Numbered from the stretch's first letter, positions 18,601 through 27,026 are shown. The stretch is 64,000 nucleotides of DNA from Paenibacillus qinlingensis (GCF_013204845.1 NZ_JABMKY010000005.1:1-64000), one strand, 5' to 3'. Numbers and translations are program-made. Notes: generated by a model not told the origin, from the sequence alone.

Positions 18601-18920
18601 CAGCACTTGCGGCAGCGATTCTTGCTGCGAAGTCAGTTGTGCAATCAGATACAGTTACACAAGCTGAAGTGGATGCTGCTCGTCAAGCAGTAGAGACAGC
18701 GATTAGCCATTTTGAATTGGGAAGAATTCTGACCGAAACGGGTAATCTCAATAACCAACCAGGTATTACGGTCGGAGATTTAGGCATTGTCGCTTATTAC
18801 TATGGCAGTACGTCTTCAAGCCCCAATTGGTCAGAAGCTCAAATCGCTGATATTGATGATGATGGCGTCGTTGGCTTGAGTGATATGACGTTTATTGTAT
18901 CGAGGATGAATAATGAATGA
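15657..18920 (+). CDS. Secreted right-handed beta-helix protein with cohesin, FIVAR and dockerin modules
   Basis: A secreted protein of 1087 residues with a TTG start 8 bases after AAAGGAGG. The signal peptide ends near VTYAAG. Residues 33-590 are a right-handed parallel beta-helix of pectate-lyase type, opening with YYVDASAGNNSNDGTS and carrying repeated N-rich turns (NNVISGNHVHDI, NTIEKNEIEGI). Two Ig-like domains follow (about 600-800). A cohesin-like domain occupies about 809-942 (VHSGAEMVVTVGL, AMQFTVVYDPERFTYVS), then a FIVAR-like helical segment (946-1022), then a dockerin type I (1028-1087) whose second calcium loop reads DIDDDGVVGLSD. The likely role is polysaccharide lyase or esterase support on pectin-like polymer. 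Catalytic residues were not assigned. Confidence 0.88.
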   Translation: MLIKQIRKEIVLFLFLCVGLLSVLSLSDVTYAAGATYYVDASAGNNSNDGTSSATAWQTITKVNGVSLQPGDQVLFKRGEIWQGSTLRPSSSGVDENPIRYGSYGDPTLGKPIISGGTRIDTWIGPDVNGEYKKTGLTGDGLRFTVLEDGKRLKGNHADARLPGPTIGSLTPGSFVADSVTGSVYYKPSTGVANDHVIEIASKNSNFAFSSNGKNYLLLDGIDFRGGYDFAVFIGTGSHHVTVQNSAIHGADRAGVRISGASYNQLLNNQIYDMNYFGIALEGGASNNVISGNHVHDIGLLDTDDGDTVGIQIVGGAAGLNSKQNTIEKNEIEGIGRDIYKGKGGTTARGNLYHAGILVDSSTDTSIVQNHIHDLYRSGILIFTATGDATNTAIRNNVIDHVGKVTSVDFFNSAIYLNTRSGYIDGTTVYNNTIANSRFKADTVNREAAVFIRVQGQSVAGAKGTMKDVSIMNNLIAGNEGNYMLSFHADNEATISGLTIDHNLYTRPNSSDGGVYWNQGGVEKIYKANQMFGASSYSVEKNQDHHAIVGDPLFMDASQANYALQTSSPAIDAGASVGLAVDFLGNPRPVGDGPDIGAYEEQHPFIAPPVITGVVNGQVYTSVVSATYDRGVAWLTRNSEAPVSYLSGTSITQAGNYVLSVTYMSQTTTVSFTIDTSAPVITGVIEGERYTGSVTPEFNKGRGMLYRMSKIEGERQVEARTYEIVSQVEAPDGIIDKEISEWVKDYFLSSVTMETEILVNANFLSGTVIHEPGSYRLTVTDAVYNVAQVSFQIQDHPVTEPEPEPETNPSVVVTGPTNVHSGAEMVVTVGLKNAANASAMQFTVVYDPERFTYVSSQSMRSGIGIVQEQHDAVQGKIHFILASLGSSNVITGAASIVEMNFVAKETVTSQASSLVVRQVKIANGQGVETNVADGSYTIQILGNVNKELLIAKIAEGEALLQGAVEGNAIGNYFPGSIALRGPALAAAILAAKSVVQSDTVTQAEVDAARQAVETAISHFELGRILTETGNLNNQPGITVGDLGIVAYYYGSTSSSPNWSEAQIADIDDDGVVGLSDMTFIVSRMNNE

Positions 18921-19021
18921 ACATAAATACTCGATTCATAGGATTGTCAGTGATATCTTACTTCTATCCCGTTGTTGGGAATAATCACCATTTTGTACAA
19001 TTAGACAGGGAGGTAAAAGGG

Positions 19022-21832
19022 ATGAACATGAGTAACAGGCGCAGAGGGATGACAGCCCTGATATGGTTAATGATTTCAGTTCTAGTACTTTCCATACTAC
19101 CGTTGATGCCCACTGTTGGGAACGCGGCCACTACGAATGCACAGAATACCTATTATTACCAAAACGATACGCAATTTAAGCATTATACGAGAGGCATTCT
19201 TCGGCCTGATCAAGGCACAATTGAAATGACGATGCATCCGACTAAGCCTGCGGCGGAATCGGGAAATGATTATGAATTCGCGTTTGCTGTTTCGCCAACA
19301 CGGAATTTAGGCAACGGCAGCAATACATTGCTGGGTATTTATATTCCGCCAGTTGAAGAGAACGCGCAATTAAAATTTGTTTATCGTATTAATGGCAGTG
19401 AATCATTCAGTGGCGCTCTCACTTCCTTTCCTTATACCCCTGGAGAACGGGTCAACGTGGCTCTAACCTGGAATTATACGTCTGAGAATGTCAGTCGCAT
19501 CCGCTTATATCTAAATGGCGTTCAACAGCAGCTCTCGACGAAAAATGACATTGTTAATGAAGTGATGATTACAGGGCCACTCAATGAAGATTTGTTTTCG
19601 CATGTGTTGCAAGTAGAGAAATCGGAGCCTTTTCATGTAGAACAATTAAAGATCTCGACGAAGGAGTTATCTGCATCGGAACTGCTAAGCCTGCCCGACA
19701 GTAAATTTCAAGCGGACAGCGATACAAGTCTGCTTGTCAAGAATGACATGACAACGGTAGAGCGGTATAGAACGAACTGGCATAGAGCGACAAACTACCA
19801 TGCCTTCGCTCCGGCTTGGCGCGCGGAAACGCAGCAATTTGTTGTGGGAGAAAACGTTATATATCCTATGCTCTCACTAAATTATAGTGGTAATGTCCAG
19901 AATTACTCTGTTCAGATTGTAGCGAAAGATCCTTACGATCGTACAGTTCTGACTAAAAGCATACCCATTCAAGTGCAAAACGATGGGAAGTACGCCATTC
20001 ACGAATTGGCTTTGCCTGAACTGAATGGGCAAGGATATTATAAATTGAAAACAACGGTAACTTCAGCCGGTAATCCTATCGTCAGCTACGATAGTGCAAT
20101 TGCCGTCCTCCCTGCTAACAATACGTCTGTAACAGACGGGGTATATGCCGATTTCTACGGATTCCATACCAAATATGATTGGGAGCCCAAGATCTGGACG
20201 GATGTGAATGCTAGCATCACTCGAACGTGGGCGGATGGTAAAGTATTTTTGTGGAATGTTGTTGAGCCAACAAAAGGGGCCTTTAATTGGGAGAAAACAG
20301 ATCAATATGTGGCTAGAAACCGAGCTGCAGGTCTTGAAGTTCTAGGCGTGCTAGGGTATCCATCGCGTTGGGCAGCAACGCAACCTTCAGATGCAATTAT
20401 GCAGACGAATACGTTGGCACATCGCCCAGAGCGTTGGGTACCGAGAGATCCTGAAGGTGAGTGGGCTAATTACATTTATCAAACGGTCAGTCGTTATAAA
20501 GGGGAAGTGAAGTATTGGGAAATTTACAATGAAGTGAATTTCAATGCAGAGCCAGGCTCCGGAAATGCGGCTACGTTCGCAGGAACAAACGCTCAGTATT
20601 TAGAGTTGCTCAAAATTGCCTATCGAGAGGCGAAGCGCGCAGACCCGAATGCACAGATTTTAACTAGCGGCTTTTCGGATGAGGCCAATAATGTAAGTCT
20701 GCCGACAGCATTTTTTGACCAGGAAAATCTGTATCAGAACGGGACTGATTATTTCGATATCTATAATGTGCATGGCTATAGAGGCGTTGGTGATGATTCT
20801 AGAACGACACCATGGATAAACAAACTGAAGACTGCTCGTCCAAGCACGGAGTATTGGATGACGGAGCAGATGTTTCATAATACAGCTGTTCCCGTGGATT
20901 CTAGGTTATACAGCTCTGTGGAATGGCTCGTGAACTACTTGAAAATGGGCTACAGCAAATTTATCAATATGGGGACGTTTGAAGTGTTTTTCAACCGAAA
21001 CACCCTTTCTCCTGAACCATTTTATTACGTACAAGGCGTTTTTAATAACAAATTTCGTAAAGTGAGTTCCGTTAAACCATTGTTAACGTGGTCTGGAATC
21101 TCAACAATTACATTTAAAGTCAGACATTCTTTTGGTTTGACTAATGGAAAGACGCTTTCTGTCATTGGAACGGATTTCGTCAATGATGGGCCTTACGAAA
21201 TTAAATTTAACGGGAATATCGAGTCTGCTTTCGATATGTACGACCAACCGATTCCGATAACAACGGATACAAATGGGAATAAAGTGATGCAAGTTCCGAA
21301 TATTGCCTATATTGAAAGTTCGGGGCCGATTACTGTAGTAAGTGCAGTCGCGTTGGAGGCGAGACCTCTGTTAAAGAACAATGATTTTATAGATTTGCCA
21401 GGTGATTATTCGATGAACTTGTGCAAAGCGGTTCCGAAATTCTGGGAATATTTATTCAATCCTTCCAATGGCAGCATTTGTACCGTACAAGGAGAGCAGG
21501 CGGGCAACTACGCGGTTCAAATGACGGCAAGTGGCCCGGAGCGAGTTACGATCCGACAAGCGGGCATCGCAGTTAAAGAATCAGGCTCGTATAAATTGTC
21601 AGCGAGAATAAAAAAAGTAGCTGATAATCCAAATGTTTATTTATGGTATCAAGGTGCTAAATATGACAGTAAGCAAATGTCTAACATGGGGTCTGATTAT
21701 GTCACGATTACATTAGATAAGATTCCTGTGACTGCGCCGATGAGTTTGACTGTAGGAATTGGGATAACTGCCGGCCAACGCGGATCCATCGTCGTTGAGT
21801 CTGTTGATTTAGTTAAGGTGGAAACTCCGTAA
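19022..21832 (+). CDS. Secreted clan GH-A glycoside hydrolase (GH39-like)
   Basis: A secreted enzyme of 936 residues from the ATG at 19022, which has AGGGAGGT 8 bases upstream and starts a proper signal peptide (NRRR, hydrophobic core, VGNAA). An in-frame ATG at 18917 overlaps the previous stop but lacks such a site. The N-terminal third is a LamG-like jelly roll plus Ig-like strands. Residues about 375-700 form a TIM barrel with acid/base Glu504 in YWEIYNEVNF and nucleophile candidate Glu615 in YWMTEQM, typical of clan GH-A. The C-terminal part (about 780-936) looks like a carbohydrate-binding beta-sandwich. Family GH39 is the closest by eye. Substrate is unknown. Confidence 0.82.
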   Translation: MNMSNRRRGMTALIWLMISVLVLSILPLMPTVGNAATTNAQNTYYYQNDTQFKHYTRGILRPDQGTIEMTMHPTKPAAESGNDYEFAFAVSPTRNLGNGSNTLLGIYIPPVEENAQLKFVYRINGSESFSGALTSFPYTPGERVNVALTWNYTSENVSRIRLYLNGVQQQLSTKNDIVNEVMITGPLNEDLFSHVLQVEKSEPFHVEQLKISTKELSASELLSLPDSKFQADSDTSLLVKNDMTTVERYRTNWHRATNYHAFAPAWRAETQQFVVGENVIYPMLSLNYSGNVQNYSVQIVAKDPYDRTVLTKSIPIQVQNDGKYAIHELALPELNGQGYYKLKTTVTSAGNPIVSYDSAIAVLPANNTSVTDGVYADFYGFHTKYDWEPKIWTDVNASITRTWADGKVFLWNVVEPTKGAFNWEKTDQYVARNRAAGLEVLGVLGYPSRWAATQPSDAIMQTNTLAHRPERWVPRDPEGEWANYIYQTVSRYKGEVKYWEIYNEVNFNAEPGSGNAATFAGTNAQYLELLKIAYREAKRADPNAQILTSGFSDEANNVSLPTAFFDQENLYQNGTDYFDIYNVHGYRGVGDDSRTTPWINKLKTARPSTEYWMTEQMFHNTAVPVDSRLYSSVEWLVNYLKMGYSKFINMGTFEVFFNRNTLSPEPFYYVQGVFNNKFRKVSSVKPLLTWSGISTITFKVRHSFGLTNGKTLSVIGTDFVNDGPYEIKFNGNIESAFDMYDQPIPITTDTNGNKVMQVPNIAYIESSGPITVVSAVALEARPLLKNNDFIDLPGDYSMNLCKAVPKFWEYLFNPSNGSICTVQGEQAGNYAVQMTASGPERVTIRQAGIAVKESGSYKLSARIKKVADNPNVYLWYQGAKYDSKQMSNMGSDYVTITLDKIPVTAPMSLTVGIGITAGQRGSIVVESVDLVKVETP

Positions 21833-21866
21833 TTGCGCCTTAGCAAAACACAACGTACAAAGAACG

Positions 21867-21893
21867 AAAGAGCCGCCTTTAAAGCGGCTCTTC
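21867..21893 (+). terminator. Hairpin between the GH-A gene and the catabolic operon
   Basis: AAGAGCCGC (21868-21876) pairs with GCGGCTCTT (21884-21892) around a CTTTAAA centre. The T-run is short (TTC), so termination may be partial, letting some transcripts continue into the nitrilase gene at 21911. Confidence 0.6.
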
Positions 21894-21910
21894 ATTAAGG
21901 AGTATGATGC

Positions 21911-22828
21911 ATGCCAAGAAAAGTAAATGTCATTAGCACCTGCTTTAACGAAGAACTCATTCAAGGCTCTACACAAGAAGACAATTTGCAAAGAGCTATG
22001 AATATGCTAGATGCATTCACAGAGCTGAAGCCCGATCTTATCTGTTTCCCTGAAGTGTTTCTCGTAACCGGTGGTGATCATCACCATGAAACTTCAGAGG
22101 AATTGACGCAGCAAACGTACCATGCCCTCTCCAAACAAGCCGAGCGACTCAACAGTTACATCATCGCAAGTGTTCACGAATGGATCGGTGGCAACAAATA
22201 TGTCGCTGCTTGGTTATTTGACCGAGAAGGCAATCTGGCCGGGAGATATCTCAAATATTATCCGACCGATGGTGAGATGAAGCTTGATGGCATAACACCC
22301 GGTACTGAAATACCTGTGTTTGAGACGGATTTCGGTAAAGTCGGCATTGCCATTTGTTTTGATATCGGTTATCCGGATCTATGGCATTCGCTGAAATTAA
22401 AGGGCGCTGAACTTGTTGTATGGCCTTCCGCCTATGATGGCGGCTTTCCGCTTGAGGCACATGCCTGGTTCAATTCGTACTATGTCGTCTCCTCGGTAAG
22501 AACGAATCATTCCAAAATTATTGATAAGACAGGCAAAATTCTTGCGTCGACTTCCAAGTGGGGAGGATGGACGGCAAAGACAATCGATCTGGAGAAACAA
22601 ATCTTTCATATCGACAATCAGTATGACAAGCTTCTAGAAATTCAAGGCAGACTGGGAAGCAAAGTGACCATCGAAAGTTTTTCTCAAGAAAATATATTCA
22701 CCATGGAGTCCAATGATCAAGAGTGGCCCCTAGCGAGGATACAGGAAGTATTCCAACTTGAAACATATAAGGAATACCACAAGAGGTCTGAGAACATTCA
22801 GCATGGCAAAAGGAAAGCAGATGTTTAA
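21911..22828 (+). CDS. Carbon-nitrogen hydrolase (nitrilase superfamily)
   Basis: A cytoplasmic amidohydrolase of 305 residues. The catalytic triad of the family is visible: Glu48 (LICFPEVFL), Lys115 (GRYLKYYPT) and Cys149 (VGIAICFDIGYPD). The family hydrolyses amides, carbamoyl compounds or nitriles, and the short form without extra domains is typical of amidases and N-carbamoyl hydrolases. The ATG has AAGGAG 9 bases upstream. It heads a five-gene operon with spacers of 21, 32 and 58 bases and one 8-base overlap, so it probably acts on an amide-bearing sugar or sugar-acid. The substrate is not known. Confidence 0.9.
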   Translation: MPRKVNVISTCFNEELIQGSTQEDNLQRAMNMLDAFTELKPDLICFPEVFLVTGGDHHHETSEELTQQTYHALSKQAERLNSYIIASVHEWIGGNKYVAAWLFDREGNLAGRYLKYYPTDGEMKLDGITPGTEIPVFETDFGKVGIAICFDIGYPDLWHSLKLKGAELVVWPSAYDGGFPLEAHAWFNSYYVVSSVRTNHSKIIDKTGKILASTSKWGGWTAKTIDLEKQIFHIDNQYDKLLEIQGRLGSKVTIESFSQENIFTMESNDQEWPLARIQEVFQLETYKEYHKRSENIQHGKRKADV

Positions 22829-22849
22829 CTCAAAAAAGGAGTGTTACAA

Positions 22850-23641
22850 ATGACGCAGTCACCTGTACAATTTTCTGTTTTTACCAAACCGTGGAGAACG
22901 ACTCCTGTGCAAGAATTAGTCAAGTTCGTGAAAGAGAGCGGCTTTGACGGTGTAGAGTTTCCCTTACGAGAAGGATTCCAACTGGAGCCCGCTGATGCGG
23001 AAAAAGGTTTGGCGAAGCTCGCTTCTTATTTTGCCGATCATGGTTTGCGTATTTTTAGCGTAGCTAGTCAAACGGATGAACGCATTTTTTCGGCCTGCGC
23101 AGAGGCAGGGATTCCTAGCATTCGAATTATGCCGGCCATTTCACATGAAGAAGGCTATCTCCAATCGGTCGCTAAGCTGCGTAAGCACTTAGAAGACGTA
23201 TCTCATCTTTGTGAGCAGTACGGGGTTAAAGTTAGCGTTCAGCAGCATTACGGTGACTTTATTCCGGATTCTTCGGGGCTGATGCACTTGCTGCAAGATC
23301 TCAATCCTAATTATGTAGGAGCTGTCTGGGATTGCTCACATGATGCTTTGGCTGGTCAACAGCCTGAATTTGGGTTAGATATTGTGTGGTCACATCTGCA
23401 TATGGTCAATCTCAAAAATGTCTTTTATACACGGAGCAACGGACCGGAAGCAGAGCAAGCTCAATGGGAGCGGCATTTTACATCCGGACGTCAAGGCATG
23501 GCTTCTTGGGAACGTGTTGCGGCTTACCTAACCAAACGTAAATATGAAGGGGTTATCTGTTTGACGGCAGAGTATACGGCAGAGTCGGAAGTTGATCGAC
23601 TAATTCGGGATGACATCCGTTATGCCAGAACACTCTTTTAA
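22850..23641 (+). CDS. Sugar phosphate isomerase/epimerase (xylose isomerase-like TIM barrel)
   Basis: A protein of 263 residues from the ATG at 22850, with AAGGAGTG 6-9 bases upstream. A GTG at 22841 lies within that element and is less likely. Metal-ligand regions of the AP-endonuclease 2 fold are recognisable: VSVQQHYGDF, GAVWDCSHDA, HLHMVNLKNV and the final ICLTAEYT. The first ligand position, usually Glu, appears as Gln in QQH, a change also common in family members with a QNH motif. It likely isomerises or epimerises an intermediate handled by the neighbouring oxidoreductases. Confidence 0.87.
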   Translation: MTQSPVQFSVFTKPWRTTPVQELVKFVKESGFDGVEFPLREGFQLEPADAEKGLAKLASYFADHGLRIFSVASQTDERIFSACAEAGIPSIRIMPAISHEEGYLQSVAKLRKHLEDVSHLCEQYGVKVSVQQHYGDFIPDSSGLMHLLQDLNPNYVGAVWDCSHDALAGQQPEFGLDIVWSHLHMVNLKNVFYTRSNGPEAEQAQWERHFTSGRQGMASWERVAAYLTKRKYEGVICLTAEYTAESEVDRLIRDDIRYARTLF

Positions 23642-23673
23642 TCTAACTAATGTGCAAGGAAGGGGGCAAGTAT

Positions 23674-24741
23674 ATGGCGGATAAAATACGCTTAGGTGTT
23701 GTTGGTTTGGGCAGGGTATCTAGCTCCCATTTGCCAGCGATTGAAGAGCTGAGAGATAAAGTCACTTTACAGGCCATTGTTTCCCGTGACCCGGATAAAG
23801 CGGATCGGGCGGCGGCAGGTTGGGTTGGAGTAAGCCTATACACTTCCTTTGATGATGCCCTTGGGGATCCAGCAATTGATGCCTTTCTGCTCCTGCTGCC
23901 GCATGATTTGCATGCGCCTTACGCCATTAAAGCGATGGCGGCAGGCAAGCATGTACTAATTGAAAAGCCAATGGCACTCAACTATTCCGAAGGCAAGCAA
24001 ATGGTCGAAACCGCCGAGCAGAACGGAGTAACCTTAATGGTCGGACAGAGTCGAAGATTTTTCGGTCCTGTGATGAAGTCGATTGACAAAATCCATAGGG
24101 GAGAGATTGGCGATTTATTCACTATTCATGCCATGCTGTTAGCATATATCGATAAACCGGCTGCGGAGTGGTGGAAGGATGTTAAGCACATTGGAGGTTT
24201 TATCATTCCTCTGTGGGGCAGTCATATCCTGGATTATATCGTTTGGGCTTATGGTGAACTGCCGGAAACCGTCTATGCACAAGGCTACTCCCATAATCCA
24301 AATTGGGAAGGGGAGGACGAAGTTACCATCTCGTTGAAATTTTCGCGCAATCGGATGGCCAACGTCATGATGTCCTTTAATGCCGGAAGAGTTCCGGGCG
24401 ATGAGGAAGGTCTTGGCGGTAAAAGGATCTGGAGCACGCAAGACAGCGTATACCTCCGTTACATGACAGGGACCAAAGGAGTACTGCATCTGAAGGATGA
24501 GCATGAGCTTTGGGATAATGGCGAGAAACTAGTATGTTCGGGCAAGCATACTTCCAACTTTACATGGCAGCTAGAGGAATTTGTTGATTCGCTATTGGAG
24601 AAACGAAAGCCTTTGGCAGCAGGAGATGAAGTGCTAGGAGTTATGCGTGTGATGGATGCCATTTTTGCGTCCATTGCGACGAATTCGGTGATTCAGCTAG
24701 ATGAGGTAGGACAAGAGAAAAGGGAGAGAGACTGTGACTAG
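23674..24741 (+). CDS. Gfo/Idh/MocA family NAD(P)-dependent oxidoreductase
   Basis: A dehydrogenase of 355 residues. The N-terminal Rossmann motif is GVVGLGRVSSSHL, and the family signature EKPMAL lies near residue 98, with catalytic-domain motif GGFIIPLWGSHILDY further on. The ATG at 23674 follows AAGGAAGGGGG. An ATG eight codons earlier (23650) has no such site. It probably oxidises a sugar or inositol-like ring position. Its 3' end overlaps the next gene by 8 bases, so translation is coupled. Confidence 0.9.
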   Translation: MADKIRLGVVGLGRVSSSHLPAIEELRDKVTLQAIVSRDPDKADRAAAGWVGVSLYTSFDDALGDPAIDAFLLLLPHDLHAPYAIKAMAAGKHVLIEKPMALNYSEGKQMVETAEQNGVTLMVGQSRRFFGPVMKSIDKIHRGEIGDLFTIHAMLLAYIDKPAAEWWKDVKHIGGFIIPLWGSHILDYIVWAYGELPETVYAQGYSHNPNWEGEDEVTISLKFSRNRMANVMMSFNAGRVPGDEEGLGGKRIWSTQDSVYLRYMTGTKGVLHLKDEHELWDNGEKLVCSGKHTSNFTWQLEEFVDSLLEKRKPLAAGDEVLGVMRVMDAIFASIATNSVIQLDEVGQEKRERDCD

Positions 24742-25732
24742 GAAAATTGTGGTGCAAATACAGCGGAATGAGCTATCTGCTTTCTTGGAGCCGGATGTAT
24801 TGGAAAGACTAAAACAGCTAGGCGAGCTTGTAGTAAATCCGTTGGACCGTCCATTCACACCAGATGAACTGAAAAGTCATCTTAGAGATGCTTCCACTTG
24901 TATTTCAACGTGGGGGAGTTCGCCCATTACAGGGGATATGCTTGACTCAGCTCCTAAGCTCGAGTTAGTTGCTCATATGGCAGGTTCGGTGAAACATGTC
25001 GTAGCGGCTGAAGCTTTTGATAGAGGCATAACGGTATTATCAGGAGGTCACGCGATTGCCGAATCGGTTGCGGAATCCATAATGGCTCTAATATTTGCTG
25101 TGGGTCATCGGATTAAGCTTGTGGATGAGTCGATGAGATCGGGCGTCAGCTGGAAATCTCTCGCGATGGAGGCGGATGAGCTGCGAGGGAAAACGGTAGG
25201 TTTTGTCGCGCTTGGCATGGTGGCTCAGGAGGTCATTCGCTTAATGAAGCCGTTCCAGGTGCAATTTATCGCTTATGATCCGTATATGAAACCGGAAAGG
25301 GCTGCAGAGCTTGGTGTGGAGTTGCTGCCTTTGCATGACGTACTGAGGCGTGCACAGTTAGTTTCTCTCCATCTGCCTATGATTCCCGAGACCGACCACA
25401 TGATCGGACGAGAGGAACTTCGCTTGCTTCAGGACAATTGCCTGCTGATTAATACTTCTCGAGGAAGCGTTATTCAAGAGCAAGCGTTGATTGAGGAACT
25501 GCGAACGAATCGTATTTTTGCTGCGCTAGACGTATTTGAACAGGAGCCGTTGCCGCTGAACAGTGAGTTGCGCCGGTTGCCGAATGTGCTAGTCAGACCG
25601 CATATTGCTGGGGTGAACCCTTCATCTCGGAAAAGAATCGGAAGATCTATCGTCGAGGATATGTATCGATATTTTAACGGAGAATCTGTCCAGCACGGCG
25701 TAAGCAAAGCTCGCTTAGCGCTGATGACTTAA
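24734..25732 (+). CDS. D-isomer-specific 2-hydroxyacid dehydrogenase-like protein
   Basis: A protein of 332 residues with a GTG start inside the preceding gene. The catalytic set of the family is present: Arg in INTSRGSV, Glu in VFEQEPL, and His in RPHIAGVN. The nucleotide-binding turn is degenerate: where the family has G-x-G-x-x-G, this protein reads ALGMVA after VGFV, with two glycines changed to alanine. It may still bind NAD. In the operon it would reduce or oxidise a 2-keto or 2-hydroxy acid made by its neighbours. Confidence 0.87.
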   Translation: MTRKIVVQIQRNELSAFLEPDVLERLKQLGELVVNPLDRPFTPDELKSHLRDASTCISTWGSSPITGDMLDSAPKLELVAHMAGSVKHVVAAEAFDRGITVLSGGHAIAESVAESIMALIFAVGHRIKLVDESMRSGVSWKSLAMEADELRGKTVGFVALGMVAQEVIRLMKPFQVQFIAYDPYMKPERAAELGVELLPLHDVLRRAQLVSLHLPMIPETDHMIGREELRLLQDNCLLINTSRGSVIQEQALIEELRTNRIFAALDVFEQEPLPLNSELRRLPNVLVRPHIAGVNPSSRKRIGRSIVEDMYRYFNGESVQHGVSKARLALMT

Positions 25733-25790
25733 TTGTTTCTTACTTGTAGATCGTAACACTGAATTTCGTAGCTAAGAGAGGTGTGCATGT

Positions 25791-26825
25791 ATGGTTAGGA
25801 AAATGTCTGTTCCTCCAATGGAACTAGTTGATGATAAAGGACCGCATACGCAAGTTTGTGCCGTCATGGATGGAATTGGAAAGGTCAGTAATCGCAGAGC
25901 TTTGATACCAGAGCCGAACGAAGGTGAAGTACGTGTCAAAGTGAAATGGGTTGGGATTTGCGGGAGTGATGTCGAAGTGTTCAGGGGGGCACGCGAACCC
26001 GAATTTATTTCGTATCCGACCCGCCTTGGCCATGAGGTCGCAGGTATTATTGATAAAGTCGGCAAGAATGTAACGGGAATTAAACAAGGTGATCATGTTG
26101 CATTGCGCTATGTGTGGGGGGCATTTGCGGAATATGTCTGCTGCGAGCCGTTCTCAGTGAAAGTACTTCCTAAGGATTTGCCACTCATTGAAGGCTCCTT
26201 AATTGAAGTGTTGCCAGGCATCATCCATGCTGCCGAGCTGGCTGAAATCTCACCGAATAAGAATGTGTTGATAACAGGCCAAGGGGTAAGTGGGCTTATT
26301 ATGACGCAAGTGGTCCGTTTGTACAGTCCGCGCAACCTGGTCGTGACCGATTTATTCGACGAGAAGCTTGCACTTGCTCGTAAATACGGCGCAACGCATA
26401 CGTATAAAATTCCTCATGAGCATGCGGATACCATGGAAATACTAAAGCATGATTTTCCGGATGGTTTTGACGTCGTCATTCCTTGTCTTCTGGAAGGCGA
26501 AGGTATGGTAGACGCAATCAATGCTACTGCCCAAAATGGAAAGATAGTGATGTACGGTTGCATCGGCACATGCCGTAAACCCGTTGATTTTTTCAAGATC
26601 CATAAGAAAAGATTGGATATTCTGTCGACGGAGCCGAAACGAGATATCGACAATCGTCGCTATTTCGATGAAGGGCTCCGGCTTGTTCAGGATGGATTGG
26701 TAAATACAGAAGAAATGATCACGCATATTGTTCCGCTCACTGAGGTGGATCGTGCCTTTCAATTACGAAACGAACATAAAGGCGATACGATTCATGTGAT
26801 GGTTGATTGTGAAATAAAAGAGTAA
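25791..26825 (+). CDS. MDR-family zinc-dependent dehydrogenase
   Basis: A medium-chain dehydrogenase of 344 residues. The catalytic zinc region GICGSDVEVF (Cys about 55) and LGHEVAGI are present, as is the Rossmann region VLITGQGVSGLIMTQV. The four-cysteine structural zinc loop seen in most sorbitol or threonine dehydrogenases is missing: the chain goes straight from HVALRY to WGAFAEYV. It likely oxidises a sugar alcohol or sugar carbon and closes the operon begun at 21911. A terminator follows. Confidence 0.9.
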   Translation: MVRKMSVPPMELVDDKGPHTQVCAVMDGIGKVSNRRALIPEPNEGEVRVKVKWVGICGSDVEVFRGAREPEFISYPTRLGHEVAGIIDKVGKNVTGIKQGDHVALRYVWGAFAEYVCCEPFSVKVLPKDLPLIEGSLIEVLPGIIHAAELAEISPNKNVLITGQGVSGLIMTQVVRLYSPRNLVVTDLFDEKLALARKYGATHTYKIPHEHADTMEILKHDFPDGFDVVIPCLLEGEGMVDAINATAQNGKIVMYGCIGTCRKPVDFFKIHKKRLDILSTEPKRDIDNRRYFDEGLRLVQDGLVNTEEMITHIVPLTEVDRAFQLRNEHKGDTIHVMVDCEIKE

Positions 26826-26904
26826 AATGAGACGATCATCAATGAATTTGTGGAATGCGTAATCGCAGCAAATAGGTATCTAATAGGGGGAATATTGTAC
26901 TCGG

Positions 26905-26928
26905 GAGGCAGCCACTGGCTGCCTCTTT
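26905..26928 (+). terminator. Intrinsic terminator after the catabolic operon
   Basis: GAGGCAGCC (26905-26913) and GGCTGCCTC (26917-26925) form a perfect 9-base stem with an ACT loop, followed by TTTG. Confidence 0.85.
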
Positions 26929-26962
26929 GTTTACCGCTTAAACAATTAATGTTACCCAAAAT

Positions 26963-26992
26963 GAATGAATGTTTGTTCGACATGACATCCTA
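26963..26992 (+). promoter_or_regulatory. Candidate sigma-G (forespore) promoter of the ger operon
   Basis: GAATG (26963-26967) fits the sigma-G -35 consensus GHATR. After 18 bases, CATCCTA (26986-26992) fits the -10 consensus CATWHTA at six of seven positions. The placement, about 35 bases before the first gene of a germination-receptor operon, is as expected for genes expressed in the forespore. Confidence 0.6.
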
Positions 26993-27026
26993 ACAATATA
27001 TGTAAAATAGGAGAGGGGCAGGGCCA

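Noticed and set aside
18917-19021. N-terminal extension of the GH-A enzyme starting at the ATG overlapping the previous stop
   Set aside because: The extension has no ribosome binding site and would hide the signal peptide, which begins properly at 19022 after AGGGAGGT.
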